Assembly (NCBI GenBank): GCA_964560135.1
Contig: CAZLKN010000002.1
Span: 1-64,000 of the forward strand
Source: CAZLKN01 sp964560135
Lineage (GTDB): Bacteria > Actinomycetota > JAICYB01
Length of the DNA stretch: 64,000 bases
Direction: 5' to 3'
Shown: positions 27,070-35,538 of the stretch, piece after piece
How positions within the stretch are numbered: the stretch's first letter is position 1
Layout: each line of letters starts with the position of its first letter
The notes under the pieces: generated by a model
What the model was told of the DNA's origin: nothing
The model's database searches: none
Seen by the model: the letters and a program-made list of their open reading frames with translations, nothing else
Position numbers and translations under genes: made by a program

Positions 27070-27084
27070 GCCTCTGGTAGAGGC
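27070..27084 (-). promoter_or_regulatory. Hairpin containing the ribosome-binding site of pilin set 1
   Basis: GCCTCT-ACC-AGAGGC (read on the minus strand) forms a 6-bp stem with a 3-nt loop, ending two bases before the ATG at 27067. The 3' arm AGAGG is the only plausible Shine-Dalgarno. Folding would hide it, so translation of the first pilin could be structurally controlled. The small stem makes this tentative. Confidence 0.4.
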
Positions 27085-27150
27085 TTCGGCAGGACCACGA
27101 CGCCGGCTGAGGGGGGCAGATGCAGAGATTCCGGACGAAGCTCGTACTTC

Positions 27151-27627
27151 CTACGGCTTGCAGATCCGGCAGGGCGACAGATCGCGCTCCCGTGCCTCCT
27201 CCGGAGTGATCCGGTCCGCCTCCGTGCGACCCTCCGCGAGGTGACAGCTCGGGTCGTGGTAGCTGGCTGCGCCTGCCACCACGAGGCCCTCCATCGACCG
27301 GTCGGGCAGGGATGCCCCCAGGCCTTCGGCCACCTGCGCGAGGGTCGCCTGGAGTTCGCGCATCAGCTCCTCATTCTCCGCACTGCGACGCCGGCCATCC
27401 TGAATCACGAAGACCGCCACACCGAGGATGATCGTGGCCAGCCCGGTCAGCCCGCCCGAGATGACATACGGGAACTGCTGCTGGATCGTGTCCTTCTCCG
27501 CGGCGCCGTTCCACGCCAGGAAGAGGACCAGGAACCCGAAGGCGACGAGCCCCACCGCGATGTAGGTGGTGATCTTGAACCAGTCCTTGACCACCGATGC
27601 CCCCTGCGCCAGCCGCGACCCGATCAT
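27151..27627 (-). CDS. Two-TM membrane protein with Cys/His-rich C-terminal tail
   Basis: Function unknown, 158 residues. Two hydrophobic segments (about 20-43, ITTYIAVGLVAFGFLVLFLA, and about 54-75, YVISGGLTGLATIILGVAVF) are followed by a charged helix (80-105). The tail begins SYHDPSCHLAEGR and ends LSPCRICKP. The H-x3-C ... C-x2-C spacing, with ITPEEARERDLSPCRIC, resembles small metal-binding modules of the Ada type, so a zinc or iron site is plausible. The start overlaps livF by four bases, which makes it the last gene of the liv operon. Confidence 0.7.
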   Translation of the reverse strand: MIGSRLAQGASVVKDWFKITTYIAVGLVAFGFLVLFLAWNGAAEKDTIQQQFPYVISGGLTGLATIILGVAVFVIQDGRRRSAENEELMRELQATLAQVAEGLGASLPDRSMEGLVVAGAASYHDPSCHLAEGRTEADRITPEEARERDLSPCRICKP

Positions 27628-28340
27628 GCCGGCGCTCCCAGGAACGCTTCACGCAACGCTTCCTTGCGCTTCACCTCTTCACCCTCCGCCTTGTAGATGA
27701 GCGTGCCCTTCTCGATCACCAACGCGCGGTCCGCTATGTCCAGCGCGCCGATGTTCTGCTCCACGAGGATCACCGTGACCCCGGTCTCGTTGATCTGCTC
27801 GATGATCTCGAACACCTGCTTCACGATGACAGGCGCCAGGCCGAGCGACGCCTCGTCGATGAGCAGCAACTTCGGATCCGCCATGAACCCGCGTGCGATC
27901 GCCAGCATCTGCTGCTCGCCTCCGGACAGCGTACCGGCGAGCTGTTCGTGACGCTCCCGCAGGCGGGGAAAGTACTCGAAGACAGCTTCCCGCCGCTCGG
28001 CGACGAAGCTCTGGTCTTTGCGTTTCGTCCACGCTCCGATGGACAGGTTGCGGTCGACGCTGAGCGCCGGGAAGACCCGCCGCCCCTCCGGCACGAGCAC
28101 GACGCCCTTGGGGACCATGTGCTTGGCGTCCTGCCCGGTGACCTCCTCGCCGGCGAAGCTGATCGTACCGGCGTCCGGGCGATGCAGTCCCGCCATGCAG
28201 AGCATCGTGGTAGTCTTCCCGGCCCCGTTGAGCCCGAGGAGCACGGCCGTCTCGCCCTCGTGGACGGCGAAGTCCAGTCCGTACAGCACCTCCACCCCCC
28301 CGTAGCCCGCACGCAGACCCTCGACCTCAAGCAGCGCCAT
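27624..28340 (-). CDS. livF: Branched-chain amino acid-type ABC transporter ATPase LivF
   Basis: Cytoplasmic ATPase of a HAAT-family importer, 238 residues. Walker A is GLNGAGKTTT, the signature is LSGGEQQM and Walker B is LLLIDEASLGLAP, where the SLGLAP extension is typical of LivF. The H-loop is degenerate, because the segment after Walker B reads VILVEQN, as is usual for LivF. It pairs with LivG under the membrane subunits LivH/LivM. It overlaps livG by 14 bases and the downstream membrane-protein gene by four. Actual substrates (branched-chain amino acids, amides, urea or others) cannot be told from sequence. Confidence 0.92.
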   Translation of the reverse strand: MALLEVEGLRAGYGGVEVLYGLDFAVHEGETAVLLGLNGAGKTTTMLCMAGLHRPDAGTISFAGEEVTGQDAKHMVPKGVVLVPEGRRVFPALSVDRNLSIGAWTKRKDQSFVAERREAVFEYFPRLRERHEQLAGTLSGGEQQMLAIARGFMADPKLLLIDEASLGLAPVIVKQVFEIIEQINETGVTVILVEQNIGALDIADRALVIEKGTLIYKAEGEEVKRKEALREAFLGAPA

Positions 28341-29106
28341 CTTCGGCCTCTTCCCCGAGATAGGCGGTGACGACCTCCGGATGCCGCCGGACGGCCTCCG
28401 GCTCGCCCTGCGCGATGACCTGACCGAAGTTCAGACAGTAGACGTAGTCACACACCCGGACGATCAGCGGCACGTGGTGGTCGATCACGACGATCGTGAG
28501 GCCCAGTTCCTTGCGCATCACCCGCACCCGGTCGCCGAAGGCGAAGGATTCCTCGGGGCCCATCCCCGCCGCGGGCTCGTCGAGCAGCAGGATCTCGGGA
28601 TCTGTGGCCAGCACCGCCGCCACCTCGATCGTCTTCAGGGTGCCGTAGGGGAGGCCCGGCAACGGCGAGTGGGCCAGGTCGGCCAGATCCATGAAGTCGA
28701 GCACTTCCATGGCCCTGCCGGCCAGCTCCTTCTCCTCCAAGAAGCTCGCCGGGCTCCCGATGATGCCCGCGGTCGGGTTGTAGCGGACGGCCATGTGCTG
28801 TGCCAGGAGGAGATTCTCGAGCACCGTCATCGACCGGACTAGGCCCACCTGCTGGAACGTACGGCCGATCCCGAGCGCTGCCCGCTTGTGTGGCGGGAGC
28901 TCCGAGACGTCCTGGCCCCTGAAGGCGATCCGTCCCTCGTTCTGGCGGTAGAACCCCGTGATGCAGTTGAAGAGTGTGGTCTTCCCGGCCCCGTTCGGGC
29001 CGATCAGCCCGACGATCTCCCACTCGTTGACGTCGATCGACACGTCGCTGAGGGCCTGGACCCCTCCGAAGCGTATGGCCACACCATCGGTGCTAAGGAC
29101 GGACAT
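28327..29106 (-). CDS. livG: Branched-chain amino acid-type ABC transporter ATPase LivG
   Basis: Second ATPase of the importer, 259 residues. Walker A is GPNGAGKTTLFN, the Q-loop is TFQQVGL and Walker B is ILLLDEPAAGMGPEE. The signature LPYGTLKTIEVA corresponds to the L-x-Y-G-x-Q form seen in LivG but has Thr where Gln is usual. The switch histidine lies in VVIDHHVPLI. The long insertion around 100-140 (HMAVRYNPTAGIIGSP) is characteristic of LivG. It overlaps livM by 14 bases. Confidence 0.92.
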   Translation of the reverse strand: MSVLSTDGVAIRFGGVQALSDVSIDVNEWEIVGLIGPNGAGKTTLFNCITGFYRQNEGRIAFRGQDVSELPPHKRAALGIGRTFQQVGLVRSMTVLENLLLAQHMAVRYNPTAGIIGSPASFLEEKELAGRAMEVLDFMDLADLAHSPLPGLPYGTLKTIEVAAVLATDPEILLLDEPAAGMGPEESFAFGDRVRVMRKELGLTIVVIDHHVPLIVRVCDYVYCLNFGQVIAQGEPEAVRRHPEVVTAYLGEEAEDGAA

Positions 29107-30214
29107 CGGAACCTCCGGAGACGTGGGCCTGCTGCTCGTGGATCGCGTGCAGGTCGAACCGCTTGCCCATGAACCAGTTGATGATCGGTTTCATCTGTTG
29201 CCCGATCCCGCCCGGGAAGGACACCAGGGTGAGGATGAGCAGGGCCGGGCCGATCACGAGCACGATCAGCGCCGGCTCCGGGAACAGGTCGAGCACCCAC
29301 CGGATCCCCGGAACGCGGTGCAGGTACTCGAAGAGCACGTTCGACAACAGCGCGAAGAAGACGGAGCCGGCCACCACGCCCGCCCGGGACTGCAGGCCGC
29401 CGACTACCGCCATCAACACGAAGGTCAAGGCGAGGGTGAACGTGAACGGTGCCGCGACGACCACCTCGGCGTGGTGGGCCCACAGGCCGCCTCCCAGCCC
29501 CGCGATCAGTCCGGAGAGCACGAAGGCCAGGAGCTTGTAGCCCATGATGCTGATGCCCATCGACGCTGCGACACGCTCCGAGTCGCGGACGGCCTGGACG
29601 GCCCGTCCCGCCTTGGAGTTCCCGAACCGCCAGTCCACGAAAAGCACGAGTGCCAGGACGGCGAAGCACACGTAGGTGTACACAGCGTCGCCCTGCGCCC
29701 AAGCGGGGCGGTCTGCGGGCAGGGCTGCGCCTCCGCCGGTGAACGGACGGAAGAGGAAGATCGTTCGCTCCGCGACGGCCCCGTACGACAGAGTCACGAG
29801 CGCCAGGTACAACCCGCGCACGCGAAGAGCCACCCCGCCGAGGAGCAGCGCTGCCACCCCCCCTGAGAGCGCCGCAGCGGGAACTGAGATCAGGAACGGG
29901 AGTTCCAGCTCGGTGAACACGAAGCCGGCCATGAAGGCCCCGATCCCCACGAACGCCTGGTGGCCGAGGGAGATCTGACCGGCATACCCGAGCAGGACCC
30001 TGATACTGATCCCGATGATGGCGAAGATCGCCGCGAACCCGAGCCGAGAGGCCTGGAACCCGGGGATGACGGCGACGATCACCAGCAGCCCGCCGAACAG
30101 GACGGCTCCAGTCCCCACCCGCGCGTACCATCCGCCGCGAGATGGCGTCCACTCCTCGGCGGACGGATCCTCGACCCGGGGGATGGCTTCGGTGGACTCG
30201 CTGTCGATCGCCAC
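29093..30214 (-). CDS. livM: Branched-chain amino acid-type ABC permease LivM
   Basis: Integral membrane permease of the HAAT importer, 373 residues with about 9-10 membrane segments starting near residue 35. The family motif region GYAGQISLGHQAFVGIGAF is clear, and the EAA-like cytoplasmic loop is seen in FGNSKAGRAVQAVRDSERVAASMGI. An acidic 30-residue N-terminal cytoplasmic extension precedes the first membrane segment. The GTG start follows the livH TAG directly (TAGGTG). Confidence 0.92.
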   Translation of the reverse strand: MAIDSESTEAIPRVEDPSAEEWTPSRGGWYARVGTGAVLFGGLLVIVAVIPGFQASRLGFAAIFAIIGISIRVLLGYAGQISLGHQAFVGIGAFMAGFVFTELELPFLISVPAAALSGGVAALLLGGVALRVRGLYLALVTLSYGAVAERTIFLFRPFTGGGAALPADRPAWAQGDAVYTYVCFAVLALVLFVDWRFGNSKAGRAVQAVRDSERVAASMGISIMGYKLLAFVLSGLIAGLGGGLWAHHAEVVVAAPFTFTLALTFVLMAVVGGLQSRAGVVAGSVFFALLSNVLFEYLHRVPGIRWVLDLFPEPALIVLVIGPALLILTLVSFPGGIGQQMKPIINWFMGKRFDLHAIHEQQAHVSGGSDVRP

Positions 30215-31072
30215 CTACGCCTCCTTTCCCAACAGGCCCTGAGGGCGGAGGAACAAGACGACGAGCAGGGCGATGAAGACACCCAGCAGGTCGGCACCGG
30301 CGATGTGTGTGCCGAGGAAGAATCCGAAGTAGGACTCGACGAGGCCCACGACGAACCCGCCGACCACGGCCCCGGGGAGACTATTCATCCCTCCCAGGAC
30401 CGCGGCAGTGAAGCCGGGGATGAGACGCTGCGCGGTCATGAAGCCCGGGGTAAAGGCGTCGATGGGGGCGAAGAGCAGGCCGGCCACCGCGCCGAAGAAC
30501 GCTGCCAGGCCCCAGGTGAGCATCGCCATGTGGCGGGTATCGATCCCGGCGATGCGTGCGGCGAAGGACTCCTGGGATGTTGCCAACAGAGCCGTCCCGA
30601 TGGGGCTCTGGAAGAAGAGGTAGAGCAGCCCGCCGATGACGAGCAGCCCGACCAGGATCAGGACCTGCTGGAACCTCACCGGGACCCCGGCGATCGACAT
30701 GGACCCCACCCACATCTCGTCGATCGCCCGCAGGCGGGCCTCACCGATGAGGATCTGGAGGCCGATCGCCAGCAGAGCGACGGCCGCGGTGGCGACGAGC
30801 ACGGTGACCGGGGGCGATCCCGAGAGGGGACGGACGATGACCCGCTCCAGCAGGAGACCCATCAGCACTCCCGAGATCACGGCGGCCAGCGCCGCCAACG
30901 GCCAGCCCAGACCGCGCTCGAGCATCAACCAGGCGACGAACGTCGCCACGGTGCCGAACTCACCCTGCGCGAAGTTGAAATGCCGGCTGGCTTTGTAGAT
31001 CAGAACGAGGCCGAGGGCCATCAGACCGTATCCGGCCCCGACCACGATCCCGATGACGAACGATGAGACCAC
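30215..31072 (-). CDS. livH: Branched-chain amino acid-type ABC permease LivH
   Basis: Integral membrane permease, 285 residues with about eight membrane segments. LivH-specific motifs are GAGYGLMALGLVLIYKASRHFNFAQGEFG near the N-terminus and SQESFAARIAGIDTRH in the EAA loop. GTG at 31072 gives the standard N-terminus. The gene lies 66 bp downstream of the binding-protein gene. That gap has an imperfect hairpin (near 31091-31120) that might reduce read-through so that the binding protein is made in excess, but this is weak. Confidence 0.92.
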   Translation of the reverse strand: MVSSFVIGIVVGAGYGLMALGLVLIYKASRHFNFAQGEFGTVATFVAWLMLERGLGWPLAALAAVISGVLMGLLLERVIVRPLSGSPPVTVLVATAAVALLAIGLQILIGEARLRAIDEMWVGSMSIAGVPVRFQQVLILVGLLVIGGLLYLFFQSPIGTALLATSQESFAARIAGIDTRHMAMLTWGLAAFFGAVAGLLFAPIDAFTPGFMTAQRLIPGFTAAVLGGMNSLPGAVVGGFVVGLVESYFGFFLGTHIAGADLLGVFIALLVVLFLRPQGLLGKEA

Positions 31073-31138
31073 GCCGCCCCTCTTCTACGTCGACCGCCCT
31101 GAGCCTACCCTGTGGGCTGAGGAAAGCGACAACGCGGA

Positions 31139-32557
31139 TCAGAAGCTGCGCGCGAACGTCTTTACGGTCTGGTGCTGCTCGCTGTCGCAGTCGGCCTTCA
31201 GCAGATGAACCGAGTCGGCACCGAAGTGGTTCTGCGGCGAGTACTGGATATTCGGGAAGACTCCGGACTGGAACTCGCTCTGCTCGGTCGTCTGGATGAA
31301 GCCTTGGCGGTGGAGATCCCGGCCGGCGTTCTCGAACATCCGGTGCAGGGTCTTGCTCAGGCCCCAGAAGGCCATCCCGAGGTCGTCGGGCTCCTCGCCG
31401 GGGTTCACTTCGCGGTACGCGCGCCGGTAATCGCCGTCCATCTGGTCGATGCGGTCGAGACCGGGGAACGGAGAGAAGAACAGGCCGTTGTCGATCGCCC
31501 CGCGGCTCGTGCTGCACCCTGTTTCCAGCACGTCGTTGAGCGCCTTGGTGATCCCCACGCCTACCCACCACGGTTCGTACCCCTGTGAGAGACGTGCGGT
31601 GAGCTGCACGTAGTGGGTGGGCGCCACCAGGATGTACACGACCTCCGCCCCCGCGTTCTGCAGAGCCAGGGCCGTCTGGGAGTACTCGGTCTGAGATGGG
31701 TTCTTCGACATCCGGCGCTCGAGCACCAGTTGCTTCCCGCTCGCCTCCATCGCAGAAACGAACGCCTGGCGGGCGTCGCCGAAGTTCGGCGTGTTCGTGT
31801 AGACCATCGCCACGTTGTCGACGTGGGGGGCCAGACGTTCATCGCTCTGGATCAACTGCCAGAGCAGGGGTCCCTGCTGCGGGTAGGACATCGATAGGGC
31901 GAAGTAGTTGCGGAGGTTGTCCATGCCGATCTCCGTGACCCCGGCAGACAGGTACGGCACGCCCTGGCTGGCGGACCAGCGGGCGCACTCCTGGATCTGG
32001 TCGGTGCCACCGCCGCCGATCAGCAGGAAAGCGTTGTCCTCCTCGACCATCTTCCGGCACACGTCGCGGGCCGTCCGGGGATCGTAGTGGTCGTCCTCGA
32101 AAAAGACCCTCACCTGGCGACCGTGGATCGTCGGAGCTCCGCTCCATTTCCAGTAGACGTCGCGGCCCAGCGCGAAGGCACGGGCGGGGAACGGCGCCGC
32201 ACCGGAGACCGGGGCGTGGATCCCGATCCTGATCTCCTCGTCGGAAACGCCCGTCCGGTCACCTTCGGCGGCCTGGCCACCCGAGCCGCCGCCGGATCCA
32301 CCGTTCGCTCCGCCGCCGCCGGAGGTCTGCCGGCGTCGCACGACCTGGCGGCCCTGCTCGTCGGTGACGATCTCCTCGCCTTCACCAAGTTCCTGGCCCT
32401 CGAACTCCTCGAAGTCCTCCAGGTCGTCCACGGTGCCGTCCTCCAAGACTTCACCACTGACGACCCTGCCCTGGTGGACGCCGGGCTTCTGGCCGCAAGC
32501 GACCGCGAAGAGAGCGAGGATCCCGACGAAAGCGAACAGACGTAGGCGCTGCACCAT
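31139..32557 (-). CDS. ABC transporter substrate-binding lipoprotein (LivJ-like)
   Basis: Periplasmic-type binding protein of 472 residues, tethered outside the membrane. A signal peptide of 20 residues ends in LFAVAC, a lipobox-like site. A long linker follows: first very acidic (Glu/Asp, about 35-75), then Gly-rich (about 80-105). The type I fold begins with IRIGIHAPVSGAAPFPARAFALG. It ends with a cysteine pair region near the C-terminus. ATG 32557 is chosen because AAGGAG lies nine bases upstream. It is located between an unknown secreted protein and livH. Ligand unknown. Confidence 0.87.
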   Translation of the reverse strand: MVQRLRLFAFVGILALFAVACGQKPGVHQGRVVSGEVLEDGTVDDLEDFEEFEGQELGEGEEIVTDEQGRQVVRRRQTSGGGGANGGSGGGSGGQAAEGDRTGVSDEEIRIGIHAPVSGAAPFPARAFALGRDVYWKWSGAPTIHGRQVRVFFEDDHYDPRTARDVCRKMVEEDNAFLLIGGGGTDQIQECARWSASQGVPYLSAGVTEIGMDNLRNYFALSMSYPQQGPLLWQLIQSDERLAPHVDNVAMVYTNTPNFGDARQAFVSAMEASGKQLVLERRMSKNPSQTEYSQTALALQNAGAEVVYILVAPTHYVQLTARLSQGYEPWWVGVGITKALNDVLETGCSTSRGAIDNGLFFSPFPGLDRIDQMDGDYRRAYREVNPGEEPDDLGMAFWGLSKTLHRMFENAGRDLHRQGFIQTTEQSEFQSGVFPNIQYSPQNHFGADSVHLLKADCDSEQHQTVKTFARSF

Positions 32558-32570
32558 GTGCACGTACTCC

Positions 32571-33701
32571 TTATGCCTCGACACCGGAGCGACGACGCTC
32601 CATCAACCGGCCTACCGGGCCGAGACGGCCCGCCGTCGCCAGCGGAGCGGTGGTAGTGAGCCCCCGGCCCAGCGTCCCCATCACGGCGATACCGAGAGGG
32701 AAGACCGTCCACACCCACCACGGGGTGCGGGGTTCGGGGGTGCCCAGGGCCCGTCGGACCTGTGCCGGACCCTCCTCCTGCTCGGGCACCTGGAAAGCGC
32801 CCGTCTCGGGCTGTGTCACGGTGGTGGTGGAGCCCCCGGAGGGCACGTCCTCGAAGGTCGTGTCGAAGCCGGGGTCGTCGAAGGATGCCAGCGGCGGTGC
32901 ATCGAGCACCTGCGTGGGCGGGGGATCGAACGTGACTCGGGTGACCATCGCATCCGGGGCCTGCGCCGAGGTGCGGACGGCGATCTGGTAGTTGTCCGGG
33001 GCGTCGGTGGTCGGAACGAACGCGATGCCGTTGTTGGGCGTGTCCGTGGCCCACACGGCGGCCATCGGCATGAGGTCGGCCTTGTAGATCACGATGTCGC
33101 GGTCGCGCTCGACCTCGGTCCGCGGATCGGGCTCGCTGCGCACTTCCTCACCGATCTTCTCGATGGCCGCCTCCACCGCGCAGTCGTGGTCGGGACGCTC
33201 CTCCCACGGGCCCGAGTCGATGCCGACCCACTCCTCGGTCACCAGACAAAGGCGGATGTGCGGGTTGTCGGGATCGAACTCGGGGTCGAGGGTGCCCACG
33301 TCCTCATGGGCCTCGACCTGGAACTCGAACTCGAGGGCGAGGATCGTGGCTCCGAAGGGCACGACGAACAGGTCGGGGATCGCGTAGCCGTACGTGTCGT
33401 CGTCGCCGGCGATCCGCGCCGTGTAGACGTAGTTGTCCTGGCGGGGCCAGCCCGGAGTCGCGCCGATGATCAGGGCCGGGTTCAGGCAGGTGCGCGGATC
33501 GGGCGACGGCACCTCACACAGGACATCGGCGATCGGCGCGCCGGCGACCTTCGTTGGGTCCTGGGTCTGGGTGTAGTAGCCGGTCTGGGTAGCACCGGAC
33601 TCCGCTTCCTCCTGGGCGTGAGCAGGCCCCGCGGGGGCGAGAACGATCAAGAACGCGATCGAGCAGGCGAGGATGCGACGTACGACCTTCGCGACGGTCA
33701 T
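32571..33701 (-). CDS. Secreted, membrane-anchored protein of unknown function
   Basis: Not recognised. 376 residues with a signal peptide (MTVAKVVRRILACSIAFLIVLAPAGPAHA, cleavage before QEE). The mature region has four conserved-looking cysteines (CEVP, RTC, RLC, DHDC), probably disulfide-bonded, and a C-terminal membrane segment (WWVWTVFPLGIAVMGTL, about 325-345) with a basic tail. The topology therefore places a roughly 290-residue domain outside the cell. It lies 13 bp upstream of the binding-protein gene and looks like the first gene of the liv operon, which suggests a role with transport or a surface receptor. A Shine-Dalgarno-like AGAAGGG precedes the ATG. Confidence 0.7.
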   Translation of the reverse strand: MTVAKVVRRILACSIAFLIVLAPAGPAHAQEEAESGATQTGYYTQTQDPTKVAGAPIADVLCEVPSPDPRTCLNPALIIGATPGWPRQDNYVYTARIAGDDDTYGYAIPDLFVVPFGATILALEFEFQVEAHEDVGTLDPEFDPDNPHIRLCLVTEEWVGIDSGPWEERPDHDCAVEAAIEKIGEEVRSEPDPRTEVERDRDIVIYKADLMPMAAVWATDTPNNGIAFVPTTDAPDNYQIAVRTSAQAPDAMVTRVTFDPPPTQVLDAPPLASFDDPGFDTTFEDVPSGGSTTTVTQPETGAFQVPEQEEGPAQVRRALGTPEPRTPWWVWTVFPLGIAVMGTLGRGLTTTAPLATAGRLGPVGRLMERRRSGVEA

Positions 33702-33879
33702 GCTCGTTGTTCCCTTCTGTATCTCGCGGTGTGCCGATCGGGGGCTCGGGCCTTACCCGGCACCTTCCCGGTCCCGTCCAATCCTACTCCGCGTTCCGTG
33801 TCCTGCGGCCAGCGGCCTCTAGTCTGTCAACGACGCGGAGCCTCCGGAGGTTTCTTCCCCACGACCGACCCTCCACGGA

Positions 33880-33885
33880 TAGGGT
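33880..33885 (+). promoter_or_regulatory. Putative -10 element, leaderless transglycosylase gene
   Basis: TAGGGT is followed after 7 nt by the ATG at 33893. The ATG at 33887 is only one base away and would be lost from the transcript. The same spacing is seen at several other genes in this window. Confidence 0.45.
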
Positions 33886-33892
33886 CATGCGC

Positions 33893-34777
33893 ATGCACCT
33901 TCGACCGGTGAGCCTCTGCGCGGCGCTCCTGATCGTCGGCGCTTCCTGTACACCCGCGGAACAGGGCATATCGCCGCCCCCGCAGACGCCGACCCCGGCC
34001 CCCACACCGACCCCCGAACCCACGCCCCTTCCGGATCCCTTCGAGCGCGCGGAGGCCTACACATCCCCCGACGTCACGACCCTCATCCAGCGTCTGAGGC
34101 GGGCCGAGGAGGCGATCCGGTCCCCGCTGACCGGCGACGAGGACCTGCCCGAACACGGACGTATCCAACAGGCCGCGTACCGCCAACTCGCCCGGACCCC
34201 GGACTGGGTCCCCGCCGTGCTCGACGCCGTCCCCCGCCGGCTGGTGCGCAGCGTGGAGGCGAACGTGCAGGCCCAGGCCGAGCTGCTCGACCTCACTCGC
34301 CCCGCCGAGGACCTGCCCGACCACTGGCGGATCGTCGAACCCCCGCCGCCCCGGGATCTGCGCGCCTTCTACGCGGAGGCGGAGGAACGCTACAACGTCG
34401 GATGGACCTATCTCGCCGCGATCAACCTGGTCGAGACACGCATGGGACGGATCCAGGGCGACAGCACGGCAGGAGCCCAGGGTCCGATGCAGTTCATGCC
34501 CGGAACCTGGGAGGCCTACGGCGAAGGGGGGGACGTCAACGACCCGCGCGACGCCATCATGGCCGCCGCGCGCTACCTCGCGGCCAACGGGGCGCCCGAC
34601 GACATGGACCGGGCCCTGTTCGCCTACAACCGCAGCCAGCGCTACGTGCGCGCGATCACCCTCTACGCCCAGGAGATGGCCGCCGACGAGCGGACACACC
34701 TCGGGTACCACCACTGGCAGGTCTACTACCGCACCGAACGCGGTGATGCGCTCCTGGAGCCCGGCTGGGGGTCCTGA
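33893..34777 (+). CDS. Lytic transglycosylase (SLT/GEWL domain), exported
   Basis: Peptidoglycan-cleaving muramidase of 294 residues. The signal peptide ends at GASC (Cys19), an imperfect lipobox. A Pro/Thr-rich spacer (about 28-50, repeated PTP) spans the wall. A helical region (60-150) is followed by the lysozyme-like domain. The catalytic glutamate lies in NLVETRMG; GAQGPMQFMPGTWEAYG and LFAYNRSQRYV complete the fold. The start is set by the TAGGGT element. It is convergent to the superoxide dismutase gene across a GC hairpin. Confidence 0.85.
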   Translation: MHLRPVSLCAALLIVGASCTPAEQGISPPPQTPTPAPTPTPEPTPLPDPFERAEAYTSPDVTTLIQRLRRAEEAIRSPLTGDEDLPEHGRIQQAAYRQLARTPDWVPAVLDAVPRRLVRSVEANVQAQAELLDLTRPAEDLPDHWRIVEPPPPRDLRAFYAEAEERYNVGWTYLAAINLVETRMGRIQGDSTAGAQGPMQFMPGTWEAYGEGGDVNDPRDAIMAAARYLAANGAPDDMDRALFAYNRSQRYVRAITLYAQEMAADERTHLGYHHWQVYYRTERGDALLEPGWGS

Positions 34778-34787
34778 GGACAAAGTG

Positions 34788-34816
34788 GGGGCGGCGCCCC
34801 GGCGGGACGCCGCCCC
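34788..34816. terminator. GC hairpin between convergent genes
   Basis: GGGGCGGCG pairs with CGCCGCCCC around an 11-nt loop, a 9-bp all-GC stem. It lies between the stops of the transglycosylase (+) and superoxide dismutase (-) genes and could end both transcripts. No U-tract follows, as is common in high-GC actinobacteria. Confidence 0.5.
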
Positions 34817-34833
34817 GTACGACCCGGCCGGAG

Positions 34834-35436
34834 CTACGCCTGTGACAGACGCTTGGCGACCTCGTCCCAGTTGACGACGCTCCACCATGCCTCGATGTAG
34901 TCGGGCCGGCGGTTCTGGTAGGTGAGGTAGTAGGCGTGCTCCCACACGTCCAGGCCGAGGATCGGCGTGACGCCGTCCATCAGCGGCGAGTCCTGGTTCG
35001 GCTTCCCGGTGATCTCCAGCTTCCCCCCGGAGGAGACGAGCCACGCCCAGCCCGACCCGAATACCCCTGCTGCGGCCGCGGCGAACTTCTGCTGGAAGGT
35101 GTCGAACCCCCCGAACGTCGAGTCGATCGCGCTGGCGAGGTCACCGCTGGGCTTGCCACCCCCGTTCGGGCCCATGACCGTCCAGAACAAGGAGTGGTTC
35201 GCGTGGCCTCCGCCGTGGTTCCGGACGGCCGTGCGGATGTTGTCCGGGACCTGGTCGATCCCTTTGAGCAGGTCCTCCAGGCCCTTGGATTCGAGGTCGG
35301 TGCCCTTGATCGCGGCGTTGAGCTTGTCCACGTAGGTCTGGTGGTGCTTGGTGTGGTGGATCTCCATCGTCTTCGCGTCGATGTGGGGCTCGAGCGCGTC
35401 GTACGGATACGGCAGATCAGGCAGGGTGTGCGCCAT
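34834..35436 (-). CDS. sodA: Superoxide dismutase, Mn-type
   Basis: Converts superoxide to oxygen and peroxide. 200 residues, cytoplasmic, no signal peptide. The metal ligands are His27 (EIHHTKHH), His81 (HANHSLFW), Asp163 and His167 (LDVWEHAYYL). GGGHANHSLFWTVMGPNGGG and Gln148 in NQDSPLM are the pattern of manganese enzymes rather than iron enzymes; cambialistic use cannot be excluded. An excellent Shine-Dalgarno (AGGAGG, 7 nt) precedes the ATG, unlike many neighbours, so strong expression is likely. Confidence 0.95.
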   Translation of the reverse strand: MAHTLPDLPYPYDALEPHIDAKTMEIHHTKHHQTYVDKLNAAIKGTDLESKGLEDLLKGIDQVPDNIRTAVRNHGGGHANHSLFWTVMGPNGGGKPSGDLASAIDSTFGGFDTFQQKFAAAAAGVFGSGWAWLVSSGGKLEITGKPNQDSPLMDGVTPILGLDVWEHAYYLTYQNRRPDYIEAWWSVVNWDEVAKRLSQA

Positions 35437-35538
35437 GGTGGTTCCTCCTCTTCCTCGCGACATTCCGATACCTTCTTTTACCCTCGGGGCCCTACGATAA
35501 ACGGTGGGAACGCCGCCACGCAGCGTGGTGCGGGAGTC

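Noticed and set aside
31083..31125. Terminator hairpin between the binding-protein gene and livH
   Set aside because: CCTGAGCC/GGCTGAGG has a central mismatch and no U-tract; too weak to list as a terminator.
33841..33850. CCTCCGGAGG palindrome upstream of the transglycosylase
   Set aside because: A 10-bp GC palindrome is expected by chance at this base composition and has no loop or repeat partner.
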